From assembly GCA_037132135.1 (NCBI GenBank), contig JBAXPR010000056.1:1-22579 (forward strand): 22,579 bases of DNA, written 5' to 3'. Position 1 is the stretch's first letter, and each line of letters opens with the position of its first letter. Positions 1 through 8,025 of the stretch are shown piece by piece. The translations under genes and the position numbers were made by a program. The notes under the pieces were generated by a model, which saw nothing but the letters and a program-made list of their open reading frames with translations, searched no databases and had not been told where the DNA came from. Source of the DNA: BOG-933 sp037132135 (lineage in GTDB: Bacteria; Pseudomonadota; Alphaproteobacteria; Azospirillales; Azospirillaceae).

Positions 1-98
1 AGTATATTCATAACTAAATTCAAAGGGATAGTGCTGTTTATAGAAGGAAGCTCGGATTAGTTGACCGGTTGGCCGCGCGGTGTCGGGAGTGCCTGTCG

Positions 99-926
99 AT
101 GGTCATGACCAGAAGAATCAGCGAATCCGAGATCAAAGGGGCTAAGGTTAAGAAAAATCTCAATATTTCCCGGGCGTTGTTCAGCATCATCTTCGAGACC
201 ATTCGCGAGAGCCTCAACGAGCGTGACGTCCTGACCATCGAAGATATTGCCAGAATTGAAAAGAAGTTTGACGAGTCCTGGTTTCATGTCGAGTCTCTGT
301 TCGACAATACCTGCTCCCAATGCACCGAGGCCCCCTGGTATGTTCGCGATGAGCGGCGCAAGGACGCGGTCACGCGGCTGGTTTATGCCCGGTTGCTGAT
401 CGCGATCGAAAAGCGGGAGACGCCGTCGGGGGCGCTGTTTCCGCGGATCCTGGTTCCCGGCCTGCAGACCATGATCGCGATCATGCTGACGAATCGGGAG
501 TGGCGGGTCCTTAACGAGCATGCCCGTTTCATCTTCGAGTACATCGGCAGCGACGATGACGGCGTGCTGGGCGCGCAGTTGAAGCAGAATCAGGCGATGC
601 AACTGCTCTGCCAGCGCATCTTTCTTACCCTGCTGCTCCGTTTCAAGGGCTTCAACAACCGGCGCCAGGAGTTCATGCGGGTGGTCACCAGCGGCGCCGC
701 CGGCAGCGGCTACCGGATGACGGACCTCGAATTCTGCGATGTCTTCGAGGCGCTGTTCCGCGACTACCACGACATGATCCAGTCCGAGGATGGCCGGCTC
801 CGCCTGTCGATCTCCCACTCCGAGGATTTTCCCGAACGCATCAAGGGAATTTTCGACGCTTATTTCCGTTACAAGACCGGGGTCGTGTTCGTGAACAAGT
901 TTCCGGTCAGCGCCCTCGTAAGATGA
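99..926 (+). CDS. Unrecognised 275-aa soluble protein
   Basis: I do not recognise this family. The protein is about 275 residues, with no signal peptide and no clear membrane span. It is mostly helical in character and rich in charged and aromatic residues. A CxxC pair (motif NTCSQC, about residue 70) followed by an APWYV motif near the N-terminal third could bind a metal or be incidental. I chose ATG 99 because GGGAG at 85-89 lies 9 bases upstream; a TTG at 69 would add 10 residues but has no well-placed ribosome binding site, and ATG 105 is also possible. The 68 bases upstream are much more AT-rich than the rest of the window and probably hold its promoter. The first ~60 codons use more A/T than the later ones. 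It is separated by 114 bp from the next gene, so co-transcription is uncertain. Coding status is fairly secure; function is unknown. Confidence 0.75.
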   Translation: MVMTRRISESEIKGAKVKKNLNISRALFSIIFETIRESLNERDVLTIEDIARIEKKFDESWFHVESLFDNTCSQCTEAPWYVRDERRKDAVTRLVYARLLIAIEKRETPSGALFPRILVPGLQTMIAIMLTNREWRVLNEHARFIFEYIGSDDDGVLGAQLKQNQAMQLLCQRIFLTLLLRFKGFNNRRQEFMRVVTSGAAGSGYRMTDLEFCDVFEALFRDYHDMIQSEDGRLRLSISHSEDFPERIKGIFDAYFRYKTGVVFVNKFPVSALVR

Positions 927-1040
927 TGGGGCGCCGCTGCGCTTATTGCTTTATGTTGGCGTTGGCATATGGCAAAGCATGGCGGTGATCGCGCCCGGCG
1001 GATTGACGGGCGCGGCTGATCGGGATTGTCAGGAGGACGG

Positions 1041-1616
1041 ATGGCACAGCCATTGATGCCGAAAGCGACCGCGGTATGGCTGGTCGAGAATACGGCCTTG
1101 AGCTTCGAGCAGATTGCCGCCTTCTGCGGCCTGCACGTACTCGAGGTGAAGGCCATCGCCGATGGCGAGGTGGCGATGGGCATGGTCGGCATGGATCCGG
1201 TCGCGTCCGGCCAGTTGACCCAGGGCGAAATCGAGCGGTGCGCCGCCGACGCCAACCGGCGCCTGATTCTTCAGGTCCAGGATCTGCCCCAGCCGATGCA
1301 GCGCTCCAAGGGGCCGCGCTACACCCCGGTGACCAAGCGCGGCGACAAGCCCGACGCCATCGCCTGGCTGATCAAGACCCATCCCGACCTCTCCGACAGT
1401 CTGGTCAGCCGCCTGATCGGCACGACCAAGCCGACCATCGCCGCGGTGCGCGACAAGACCCATTGGAACGCCTCCAACATCAAGCCGCGCAATCCGGTGC
1501 TGCTCGGGCTTTGCACCCAGCGCGAGCTGGAGGAGGCGCTGGCCCAGCTGCGCCGCCACCATCCCCAGAGCGCGCCGGTGGCCGAAGAGCCGGTGGAGGG
1601 CGAAGACGACGAGTGA
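1041..1616 (+). CDS. trcR: TrcR-like cell-cycle transcriptional regulator (DUF1013)
   Basis: 191-aa protein of the DUF1013 family, an alphaproteobacterial group annotated as the cell-cycle transcriptional regulator TrcR. The N-terminus (MAQPLMPKATAVWLVENTAL) and the following FEQIAAFCGLHVLEV stretch are characteristic and resemble a helix-turn-helix. A second helix-turn-helix-like segment lies around residues 115-140 (LSDSLVSRLIGTTKPTI). The C-terminus is an acidic tail. ATG 1041 is chosen over the upstream TTG 1026 because AGGAGG at 1031-1036 sits just before it and because family members start M-A-x-P-L-M. It lies 40 bp upstream of tlyA on the same strand, so the two may share a transcript. 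The target genes in this organism cannot be inferred. Confidence 0.9.
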   Translation: MAQPLMPKATAVWLVENTALSFEQIAAFCGLHVLEVKAIADGEVAMGMVGMDPVASGQLTQGEIERCAADANRRLILQVQDLPQPMQRSKGPRYTPVTKRGDKPDAIAWLIKTHPDLSDSLVSRLIGTTKPTIAAVRDKTHWNASNIKPRNPVLLGLCTQRELEEALAQLRRHHPQSAPVAEEPVEGEDDE

Positions 1617-1656
1617 TGAGCCGGGTGAGCCGGGCCGCGGGCCGCGGGTCGGCCGG

Positions 1657-2412
1657 GTGCGGCGGCGGGTCGATGACGAACTGGTCGGGCGCGGTCTGGT
1701 CGAGGACCGGGCGCGCGCCCAGGCCGTAATTCTGGCCGGGCTGGTCTTCAGCGGCGAGCGCCGGATCGCCAAGGCCGGAGAGGCGGTTGCGGCCGATCAA
1801 CCGCTGGAGCTGCGCGGCCGCGGCCATCCCTGGGTTTCACGCGGTGGCCTTAAGCTGGTCGGCGGCCTTGACCATTTCGCCATCGCGGCCGCGGGGGCGG
1901 TGGCCCTCGACCTTGGCGCCTCCACCGGCGGTTTCACTCATGTTCTGCTCAGCCGGGGCGCGCGCCGGGTCTATGCCGTCGATGTCGGCCATGGCCAGCT
2001 GGCCTGGAGCCTCCGCCAGGATTCCCGCGTCGTGGTGCTGGAACGGACCAACGCCCGCACGCTGAGCCGGGCCGAGGTTGCCGAGCCGGTCGATCTCATC
2101 GTCTGTGATGCCAGCTTCATCGGGCTTGCCGTGGTGCTGCCGGCGGCGCTGGCGCTGGCGGCGCCGGGGGCGCGGCTGGTGGCGCTGATCAAGCCCCAGT
2201 TCGAGGTTGCGCGCGCCGAGGTCGGCCCGGGCGGGGTGGTGCGCGATCCGGCGCTTCATCGCGAGGTCTGCGAGCGGGTGTCGTCCTGGCTTGGCGCCCG
2301 GCCGGGCTGGCGGGTGCTGGGGGTGACCGAAAGTCCGCTGCGCGGCCCCGAGGGCAACCGGGAATTTCTGCTCGGTGCCGCCTTCGATTCCGGCGCTCGC
2401 GGGGAAGACTAG
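1657..2412 (+). CDS. tlyA: TlyA family rRNA methyltransferase / putative hemolysin
   Basis: 251-aa protein with the standard TlyA layout. An S4 RNA-binding domain occupies about residues 4-60 (ELVGRGLVEDRARAQAVILAG). An FtsJ/RrmJ-type methyltransferase domain follows. Visible motifs are SRGGLKL (K66), the SAM-binding DLGASTGGFT from D85, CDASFI (D151), LIKPQFE (K179) and REFLL (E236), which fit the K-D-K-E tetrad of this superfamily. Characterised members 2'-O-methylate cytidines in 16S and 23S rRNA; haemolysin activity is a historical label. The best start is GTG 1657, since no ATG is in frame upstream and the S4 domain begins almost at once; the ribosome binding site is weak. It follows trcR by 40 bp, which suggests translational coupling or a shared transcript. 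Confidence 0.93.
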   Translation: MRRRVDDELVGRGLVEDRARAQAVILAGLVFSGERRIAKAGEAVAADQPLELRGRGHPWVSRGGLKLVGGLDHFAIAAAGAVALDLGASTGGFTHVLLSRGARRVYAVDVGHGQLAWSLRQDSRVVVLERTNARTLSRAEVAEPVDLIVCDASFIGLAVVLPAALALAAPGARLVALIKPQFEVARAEVGPGGVVRDPALHREVCERVSSWLGARPGWRVLGVTESPLRGPEGNREFLLGAAFDSGARGED

Positions 2413-2527
2413 CCGCCGGCGCGGCTTTTGCGATAAGCTCAGTGGCGGTGACCTGCCTGATCCCATGGCGCGGATCGATCCCGCCGAGAGACCACCGGAA
2501 CGAGCTGCGCGGGGGGAGGGCGAACCC

Positions 2528-3760
2528 ATGGAAGACATCGTCCGGCATCTGTCGGAAAGCCTGTTTTTCCAGCAACTGGGTCACGAGGAGCTGTTTGCCC
2601 TGGCGCAGAGCGGCTCCCGCTTCACCGCTGCCGCCGAAACCGTGATCATTCGCCGTGGCGAGGAGGGCGATGCCCTCTATCTGGTGCTCGACGGCGGTGT
2701 CCGGGTGACGATTCCCGAAAGCAGCGGCGACGAGTTCGTGGTGGCGCGCCTGGGTCGCGGCAGCATCTTCGGCGAGCTGTCGCTGCTCGACCGCGAGCCG
2801 CGCTCGGCCACCGTGACCACGGTGGTGGACTCGACCCTGTTCATGATTCGCCGCAGCGATTTCCACCAGCTGCTGCTGCGGCATCAGGCCCTGCTGGCCT
2901 GGCTGCTGGCCGGACTCAGCCGCCGGGTGCGCGAATCCACGCTGGCCCGCCATCAGGATGAGGTGGCGCGCCGCCTCGCCGCCGCCCAGCGCGAGGTCGA
3001 ACGCCATCGTGCCATAACCCAGATGGTCACCGGCATTGCCCACGAACTCAACACGCCGCTCGGCATCTGCGTCACCGCGGCCAGCATGATCTCGGAATGG
3101 CTGGCCTCGGCCGCCCTTGGCAAGGCCGACCACGATTCCAACTGGTATGGCGATGTCGTCGACGCGACCTCGCTGCTGATCGACAACATCAACCGCAGCA
3201 GCGCTCTCGTGCGCTCCTTTACCGAGATCGCGGCGCTCCAGGGCGGCGAGGCCAGGACCGCCGTCGATCTGCGGGACCTGATCGAGGATGTGGTGGCCAG
3301 CGTTCCCCCGGTCCGGCGCCAGGGCCTCGGGCGGGTGGCGGTGCGCGTCGATACCGGCAACCCGCTCTGGCGCGGCTGCCGCCACCAGTTGGGCCGGGTG
3401 CTGACCCAACTGCTGGCCAACATCGACGCCCACGCCTACGGACCCGAAGCCGGGAGCGAAGATGAAGGCGGGAGCGAAGACGAAGGCGCGGCCCGGGCCG
3501 AGATTCTGCTCTCCGACGATCGCCTGGGCGGCCAGCCGGCCCTGCGCTTCGAGATCCGCGATTTCGGCGCCGGCATTCCGCCCGACCGCCTGCCCCACGT
3601 CTTCGACGCCTTCTACACCACCGGGCGCAGCAGCGGTCACAAGGGGCTGGGCCTGACCATCGCCTATAATGCGGTCACCGGCCCGCTCGGAGGCACGATC
3701 AGCCTGACCTCGGTGCCCGGCCGGGGCACCACCGCCTGCGTGATCCTGCCGCGCGAATGA
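2528..3760 (+). CDS. Soluble histidine kinase with N-terminal cNMP-binding domain
   Basis: 410-aa predicted cytoplasmic sensor kinase. Residues about 5-125 form a cyclic-nucleotide-binding (CAP_ED) domain, with the phosphate-binding-cassette-like FGELSLLDREPRSATV at 81-96. A short helical linker (about 130-165) leads to the dimerisation/phosphoacceptor segment, with the H-box IAHELNTPL (phosphoacceptor H172). The ATPase domain has an N-box around N298, G1 DFGAG at 345-349, an F-box-like DAFYTTG and G2 GLGLT at 373-377. No membrane span is seen, so the signal is presumably intracellular; cAMP or cGMP is an inference. ATG 2528 is chosen because GGGGGAGGG at 2512-2520 is well placed; ATG 2465 is in frame but lacks such a site. 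No response regulator is encoded next to it. Its stop lies 7 bp from the xerD stop, tail to tail. Confidence 0.92.
   Translation: MEDIVRHLSESLFFQQLGHEELFALAQSGSRFTAAAETVIIRRGEEGDALYLVLDGGVRVTIPESSGDEFVVARLGRGSIFGELSLLDREPRSATVTTVVDSTLFMIRRSDFHQLLLRHQALLAWLLAGLSRRVRESTLARHQDEVARRLAAAQREVERHRAITQMVTGIAHELNTPLGICVTAASMISEWLASAALGKADHDSNWYGDVVDATSLLIDNINRSSALVRSFTEIAALQGGEARTAVDLRDLIEDVVASVPPVRRQGLGRVAVRVDTGNPLWRGCRHQLGRVLTQLLANIDAHAYGPEAGSEDEGGSEDEGAARAEILLSDDRLGGQPALRFEIRDFGAGIPPDRLPHVFDAFYTTGRSSGHKGLGLTIAYNAVTGPLGGTISLTSVPGRGTTACVILPRE
3452..3487 (+). repeat. 18-bp tandem duplication inside the kinase gene
   Basis: Two adjacent 18-bp copies (3452-3469 and 3470-3487), differing at one third-codon base (GAT/GAC), encode GSEDEG twice. 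They fall in the ATPase domain shortly after the N-box, in a loop that is variable in this superfamily, so the insertion is probably tolerated. Confidence 0.85.
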
Positions 3761-3767
3761 GGCCGGC

Positions 3768-4730
3768 TCAGCGCTCGCCGTTTCCGCCGCGTTTGGGCCG
3801 GCCGCCCAGCGGGTGGTGCTCGGCGACGGTGCGCTTCAGGCGGTCGCTGGTGACGTGGGTGTAAATCTGGGTGGTGGCGATGTCGGCATGGCCGAGCATC
3901 TTCTGGACGCTGCGCAGATCGGCGCCATGGTCGAGCAGGTGGGTGGCGAAGGCGTGGCGCAGCACATGGGGGCTGAGCGCCTCGGGGTCGAGCCCGGCGG
4001 CGCAGGCGAGGTCCTTCAGCATCTGGCCGAAACGCTGGCGGGTGAGATGGCCGTCGGCGGCGCTCGGCGAGGGAAAGAGATAGCGCTCGGCCTTGCCGCC
4101 GCCGCCCGCCGGCAGAAAGCCGGGCCGCAGCGGCAGCCAGAGCGCCAGCGCCTCCCGGGCCGGCGGCGACAGCGGCACCAGCCGCTCCTTGCCACCCTTG
4201 CCGCGCACGATCAGGCAGCGGCCGTCGCGGGGCAGCGCCGTGAGCGGCAGCCCCACCAGTTCCGAGACCCGGAGGCCGGTGGCGTAGAGCACTTCGAGCA
4301 GGGTCACGAGGCGGACGCCCTCGGCGCCCTCGATCAGGCCCGCGGCCCGGATCAGCGCCGAAACGCCGTCCTCGTCGACCAGCCTGGGCAGCGGCCGGCC
4401 CTGGGCCGGGCCATCGAGCGCCGAGGCGGGATCGTCGGCGCGCCGGCCCTCGGAGCACAAAAACCTGTAAAACTGGCGCAGCGCCGAGAGTCGGCGCGCC
4501 ACCGTGCGTGGCGCGGAGCCGGCCGCGGTCAGCTGCTGAAGATAGCGCCGGAGATCGTCGCTGCCGGCGAGGCTCAGCCCGAGTCCCTGGCCGGCCAGCC
4601 AGCGTCCGGCGTCGGTGAGATCGCGGCGGTAGGCGTCGAGGGTATTGCGGGCGGCGCCCCGTTCCGAGGCCAGCATGTCAAGAAAGGCGTCGAGGTCGGG
4701 CGGCAGGGCGCCGCGGTTGACGGCGGCCAT
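3768..4730 (-). CDS. xerD: Tyrosine recombinase XerD
   Basis: 320-aa site-specific recombinase that, with XerC, resolves chromosome dimers at dif. An N-terminal SAM-like core-binding domain (about 8-95) precedes the catalytic domain. The catalytic residues are all visible: R154 (TGLRVSEL), K178 (RGKGGKER), H255 and R258 (SPHVLRHAFATHLL), H281 (LGHADIATTQIYTHV) and Y290. The ending RLKRTVAEHHPLG is closer to XerD than to XerC. The ATG at 4730 overlaps the stop of the upstream gene by one base (TGATG), so it is probably translationally coupled. The frame stays open far upstream of this ATG, inside the overlapping 508-aa gene, but that extension has no family character. The full catalytic set and normal length argue for the housekeeping enzyme and not a phage or integron recombinase. 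Confidence 0.94.
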   Translation of the reverse strand: MAAVNRGALPPDLDAFLDMLASERGAARNTLDAYRRDLTDAGRWLAGQGLGLSLAGSDDLRRYLQQLTAAGSAPRTVARRLSALRQFYRFLCSEGRRADDPASALDGPAQGRPLPRLVDEDGVSALIRAAGLIEGAEGVRLVTLLEVLYATGLRVSELVGLPLTALPRDGRCLIVRGKGGKERLVPLSPPAREALALWLPLRPGFLPAGGGGKAERYLFPSPSAADGHLTRQRFGQMLKDLACAAGLDPEALSPHVLRHAFATHLLDHGADLRSVQKMLGHADIATTQIYTHVTSDRLKRTVAEHHPLGGRPKRGGNGER

Positions 4731-6256
4731 CAGTCGACCAGCGCCGCGACCGCCTCGCGGGCCAGCGCCCGGGCTTCGGCGGCGAATCCGGCCTCGCGCA
4801 GTCCGGCGACGAGACCGCCCAGCACCAGCGGCGACAGCGCGGTCGGCCCGCCCTCGCCGAGCATGGCCAGCGCCGCCAGCACCAGCTCGCCGGTGCGATG
4901 GCCGGCGGCAGCGCTCTGGAATGCCTGCCACAGCGCCGGCGAGGGCAGGGCGGCGCTGGCGCCGGGGCCGGCATCGGCAACCCGGGTCCAGGCTTCGGCG
5001 GCCACCGGTTCGCCCGCGGCCTGGAGCAGGGTCAGCACTCCGGCCACCCGTGCCCGCCGGCCGGCATCGGCGCCCCGGACCGCCGCGTCCAGCCAGCCCT
5101 CGAAGCCGGGGCCGCCGGTCAGCGTCGCCGTCAGAGCCGGCGGCGCGTCGGCGAGCACCGCCAGCGGCCACTGCCGGGCCAGCACCGCCGCTTCGGCCGC
5201 GGCGGCCGGCTCGGCCAGCCAGCGCGCCGCCGCCTCAGGCCGGCCCGCTGCGAAAAAGCCGCGCACCGCTGCCGGGGCCAGCCAGCGGGTGGCGGCATCG
5301 ACCGGCAGTGTCTCCAGCAGTCCCAGCGGCACCGCGCCGATGGCGCCGGCCAGTTGGGACGGCTCCAGCACGTCGAGGCCGCGATGGATCAGTTCGGCCC
5401 GGACGGCGGGCTGGCTCTCGCCGAGCGCCGCCTGATAAACCAGCGCCCGCGCCCGCGCGCCCCGTTCCGACGAGGACAGCGGCCGGGCCAGCGCCGCCGG
5501 CGAGAAGCGGATGGCGGCGTAGAGGGCGGCGAGTTCGGTCGCGGACAGGGTTCCGGCGGCGGCGGCGCGCTCGCCGGCCTTGAGCCGGAGTTCGGCGTCG
5601 CTGGCCTCGGAGCGGGCGACCGCCGCCAGGAGCAGGGGCGAGCGCAGCGTCAGCACCTCGGGCGGCAGCGCCAGCCCCGCCGCCTGGGCCAGCGCCAGAT
5701 CGGCGGCGTCGGGAGCGGTCAGGGAGGCCGGGGTCGGCGGCGGCGGCGTCGCGGCGCCATCGTGACTGGCGGCCCGGCAAGCCTCGGTCAGCCGCGGCCA
5801 GCCGAAACCGGCGGCCAGCCGCGCCACCTCCTGGCAATCGAGCGCCTCGGGCGTGCGCAGCAGTTGGACCTCGACCCAGTGGCGGGCGACCTGGGCATCG
5901 GAAAAGGCGCCGGGCACGCCGGCCGCCAGGGCCAGCGCCTCGCTGGCGGCGCCGAGCGCGGCCAGCCCGGCCATCCGCGCCGCGGTTTCCCCGGCGAGCA
6001 GATCGCCGCCGGCCAGCAGGCGCACGGTCAGACGGCGCTGGGCCGGCGACGGGGGGGGCAGCGGCAGTTCGCCGAGCAGGCGGGGCACGAGGCCCCGGGG
6101 TGTGCTCGCGGTTGCCGGCGCGGCCCCGCCCCCAGCCCCGGGCTCAAACGACACCGGCGGCGCGAGACTCTGTCCCGACGCCGCGCCATGGAACCCGATT
6201 GCGACCGCCAGTCCCAGTCCCGCCCAGAGCGCCCGGTCAGTGCGGGAAACGCTCAT
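4730..6256 (-). CDS. 508-aa secreted alanine-rich protein upstream of xerD
   Basis: Function not recognised. Residues 1-29 form a plausible Sec signal peptide: basic start, hydrophobic WAGLGLAVAIGFHGAA, then a small-residue site near ASG-Q. A short Pro/Ala/Gly-rich stretch follows. The remaining ~440 residues are alanine- and leucine-rich and look wholly helical, like a helical-repeat (TPR- or Sel1-like) solenoid, although I see no strict repeat motif. It is predicted to be periplasmic. The start overlaps the stop of the small membrane gene by 20 bp and its stop overlaps the xerD ATG, so the three are probably one transcript. A large uncharacterised exported protein beside xerD is, from memory, common in Rhodospirillales. 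Strong codon bias supports coding even though several overlapping frames are open. Confidence 0.8.
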   Translation of the reverse strand: MSVSRTDRALWAGLGLAVAIGFHGAASGQSLAPPVSFEPGAGGGAAPATASTPRGLVPRLLGELPLPPPSPAQRRLTVRLLAGGDLLAGETAARMAGLAALGAASEALALAAGVPGAFSDAQVARHWVEVQLLRTPEALDCQEVARLAAGFGWPRLTEACRAASHDGAATPPPPTPASLTAPDAADLALAQAAGLALPPEVLTLRSPLLLAAVARSEASDAELRLKAGERAAAAGTLSATELAALYAAIRFSPAALARPLSSSERGARARALVYQAALGESQPAVRAELIHRGLDVLEPSQLAGAIGAVPLGLLETLPVDAATRWLAPAAVRGFFAAGRPEAAARWLAEPAAAAEAAVLARQWPLAVLADAPPALTATLTGGPGFEGWLDAAVRGADAGRRARVAGVLTLLQAAGEPVAAEAWTRVADAGPGASAALPSPALWQAFQSAAAGHRTGELVLAALAMLGEGGPTALSPLVLGGLVAGLREAGFAAEARALAREAVAALVD

Positions 6257-6386
6257 CGGGCAGGACTTTCTCCAGCGTCTTTTGCGGCGGCGACAGGTCG
6301 GTGGTGGCCAAAAAGGCGATCCCGCCGCCGACCAGCAACACGATCAGCAACGCCACCGCCGAGGTCAGCCGTCGCGACGGCCGCAT
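6237..6386 (-). CDS. Small single-pass membrane protein (49 aa)
   Basis: 49 residues: a basic N-terminus (MRPSRRL), one hydrophobic span at about residues 9-28 (VALLIVLLVGGGIAFLA), then a short tail ending LEKVLPDERFPH. I recall similar small proteins with an (E)KVxPDxRFP tail next to xerD/aroK in alphaproteobacteria; this is recollection, not a search. The longer in-frame start at 6488 would run into the end of psuG and lacks plausible sequence, so ATG 6386 is preferred. The stop lies inside the start region of the downstream 508-aa gene (20-bp overlap), which supports real translation. Function unknown; possibly an envelope anchor or accessory for the downstream secreted protein. Confidence 0.65.
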   Translation of the reverse strand: MRPSRRLTSAVALLIVLLVGGGIAFLATTDLSPPQKTLEKVLPDERFPH

Positions 6387-6462
6387 CGACGAGGGATTGC
6401 TCAGGGTACGACTTCTCACTCGAAACACGGGATCACGTCCACACTGGTTGCCCTGCCGGACT

Positions 6463-7404
6463 TTATCCCGCCCTCGGCGCCGTTGCAACCATGGCCCGCC
6501 ATGCCACCGCGATCGCCGCCGCGGCGACGGCGTTGTGTTTGAGGAGGGCGATGTTGGCCAGAAGGGTGCGGCCGCCGCTGGCCTCGGCCAGACGGTTGAG
6601 CAGAAACGGGGTCAGCGCCGGGCCGCTGATGCCGCGGGTCCTGGCTTCGGTCAGGGCGCCCCTTACTTCGGCCTCGACCTCGGCCGCCGGCAGGGCGTCG
6701 GCCTCGGGGATCGGCACGGCCACCACGACGCCGCCGTCGGGGGCGAGTTGCCAGTGGACCCGGAGGATGCGCGCTACCGCCGCGGCGTCGGCACAGCGGT
6801 GCGACACCCGAAGACCGCTGTCGCGGACATAGAAGGCGGGAAAGCGGTCGGTGCCGAGTCCGAGCACGGGCACACCGCGGGTTTCGAGATATTCCAGGGT
6901 TTTCGGCAGGTCCAGGATCGATTTTGCCCCGGCGCAGACCACGGCGACCCCGGTGCGCGCCAGCTCTTCGAGATCGGCCGAGATGTCGAAGCTGCGGGCG
7001 GCGCCGCGATGGACGCCGCCGATGCCGCCGGTGGCAAAGACCCGGATCCCGGCCAGCGCCGCCGCGATCATAGTGGCGGCGACGGTGGTGGCGCCGTCGC
7101 CGCCGGTGGCCAGCGCCACCGCCAGATCCCGCCGGCTGAGCTTGGCCACCGGCGGGCTGTGGGTCAGGCGGGCAAGACCGTCGTCGTCAAGGCCGACCCG
7201 GATGCGGCCGTCGAGCACGGCGATGGTTGCCGGCACGGCACCGCCGGCCCGCACCGCCGCCTCTATCGCGCGCGCGGTTTCGGCGGCGACGATGCGGGGC
7301 AGGCCATGGGCGATCACCGTCGATTCGAGCGCCACCACCGGCCGGCCGGCGGCCAGCGCCTCGGCGACCTCGGGATCGACGGCGAGCACCCCGGCAGCGT
7401 TCAT
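6463..7404 (-). CDS. psuG: Pseudouridine-5'-phosphate glycosidase
   Basis: 313-aa PsuG / IndA-family enzyme that reversibly splits pseudouridine 5'-phosphate into uracil and ribose 5-phosphate. Signature segments are all present: ALESTVIAHGLP (E27), SRRDLA (91-96), ATGGIGGVHRGA (H132), DISADL (D140-region, metal site), CAGAKSILDLPKTLEYLET (K161, equivalent to the catalytic Lys166 of E. coli), LGTDRFPAFY and the C-terminal LLKHNAVAAA. Length is normal. The ATG overlaps the apt stop by 4 bp (ATGA), so the two are coupled. No pseudouridine kinase (PsuK) gene is in the window, so the phosphorylated substrate must come from elsewhere. In the glycosidic direction the product ribose 5-phosphate feeds PRPP, the co-substrate of Apt. 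Confidence 0.95.
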   Translation of the reverse strand: MNAAGVLAVDPEVAEALAAGRPVVALESTVIAHGLPRIVAAETARAIEAAVRAGGAVPATIAVLDGRIRVGLDDDGLARLTHSPPVAKLSRRDLAVALATGGDGATTVAATMIAAALAGIRVFATGGIGGVHRGAARSFDISADLEELARTGVAVVCAGAKSILDLPKTLEYLETRGVPVLGLGTDRFPAFYVRDSGLRVSHRCADAAAVARILRVHWQLAPDGGVVVAVPIPEADALPAAEVEAEVRGALTEARTRGISGPALTPFLLNRLAEASGGRTLLANIALLKHNAVAAAAIAVAWRAMVATAPRAG

Positions 7405-7916
7405 TCGTCGTAGGACAAAAGCGTCGAGACCGGAACATCGAGCTTCTGGCGGCCGCCGAGGAAGGCCAGTTCGATCAGCACGCCGACGCCGCGGACATCG
7501 GCGCCGATCTGGCGCAGCAGCGCGACCGCGGCATTGAGAGTGCCGCCGGTGGCCAGCAGGTCGTCGAGGATCACCACCCGCTGCCCGGGCTTTACGGCGC
7601 CGGCCTGAATCTCGATGATGTCGGAGCCATATTCGAGATCGTAGCTGTAGGAAATCTTCTGGCCTGGCAACTTGCCGCGCTTGCGCAGCATCACGAAGCC
7701 GCAGTTGAGGGCCAGCGCCAGCGGCGCCGCCACCAGAAAGCCGCGCGACTCGATGCCGACCAGCAGATCCGGCTTATGGACCCCGACCTCATCGGCCAGT
7801 TGCCGCACCGCCTCGCGCCAAGCCCCGGCATGGGCGAGCAGCGGGCAGATGTCGTAAAAAAGAATCCCCGGCTTGGGAAAATCAGGAACGTGGCCGATGT
7901 GGTCTTTGAGATTCAT
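7401..7916 (-). CDS. apt: Adenine phosphoribosyltransferase
   Basis: 171-aa type I phosphoribosyltransferase converting adenine and PRPP to AMP and pyrophosphate in the cytoplasm. Motifs: the N-terminal hood VPDFPKPGILFYDI (10-23), GIESRGF (54-60), RKRGKLPG (78-85), the YSYDLEYG segment, and the PRPP loop VVILDDLLATGGT (114-126). The usual FRDIT reads FYDIC here, a mild variation. ATG 7916 gives the expected family N-terminus. It overlaps psuG by 4 bp and starts 109 bp downstream of the TAXI-protein stop, so it may lead its own transcript. Confidence 0.96.
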   Translation of the reverse strand: MNLKDHIGHVPDFPKPGILFYDICPLLAHAGAWREAVRQLADEVGVHKPDLLVGIESRGFLVAAPLALALNCGFVMLRKRGKLPGQKISYSYDLEYGSDIIEIQAGAVKPGQRVVILDDLLATGGTLNAAVALLRQIGADVRGVGVLIELAFLGGRQKLDVPVSTLLSYDE

Positions 7917-8025
7917 GGCGGGGCAGCCCCTTCAAACGGCAGGAACGAACCCGGCCATGGTATCCAGCCCGTGCCCGTCGGGCAAGCCTCGGCGCCGGGG
8001 AAACGACACGGTCACCGCCGCCGCG

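Noticed and set aside
69..98. TTG start at 69 for the first gene
   Set aside because: No well-placed ribosome binding site, whereas GGGAG precedes ATG 99 at a good distance.
1076..1729. Long + frame overlapping trcR (217 codons)
   Set aside because: Arg/Ala-rich out-of-frame reading of GC-rich coding DNA, no family character, and it overlaps both trcR and tlyA.
3813..6832. Long + frames opposite xerD and the 508-aa gene (540 and 644 codons)
   Set aside because: Composition typical of antisense frames in high-GC DNA; the minus strand encodes a complete XerD and tightly coupled neighbours.
7972..7984. TGCCC-GTC-GGGCA hairpin downstream of the TAXI gene as an intrinsic terminator
   Set aside because: Only a 5-bp stem with no following T-tract on the transcribed strand.
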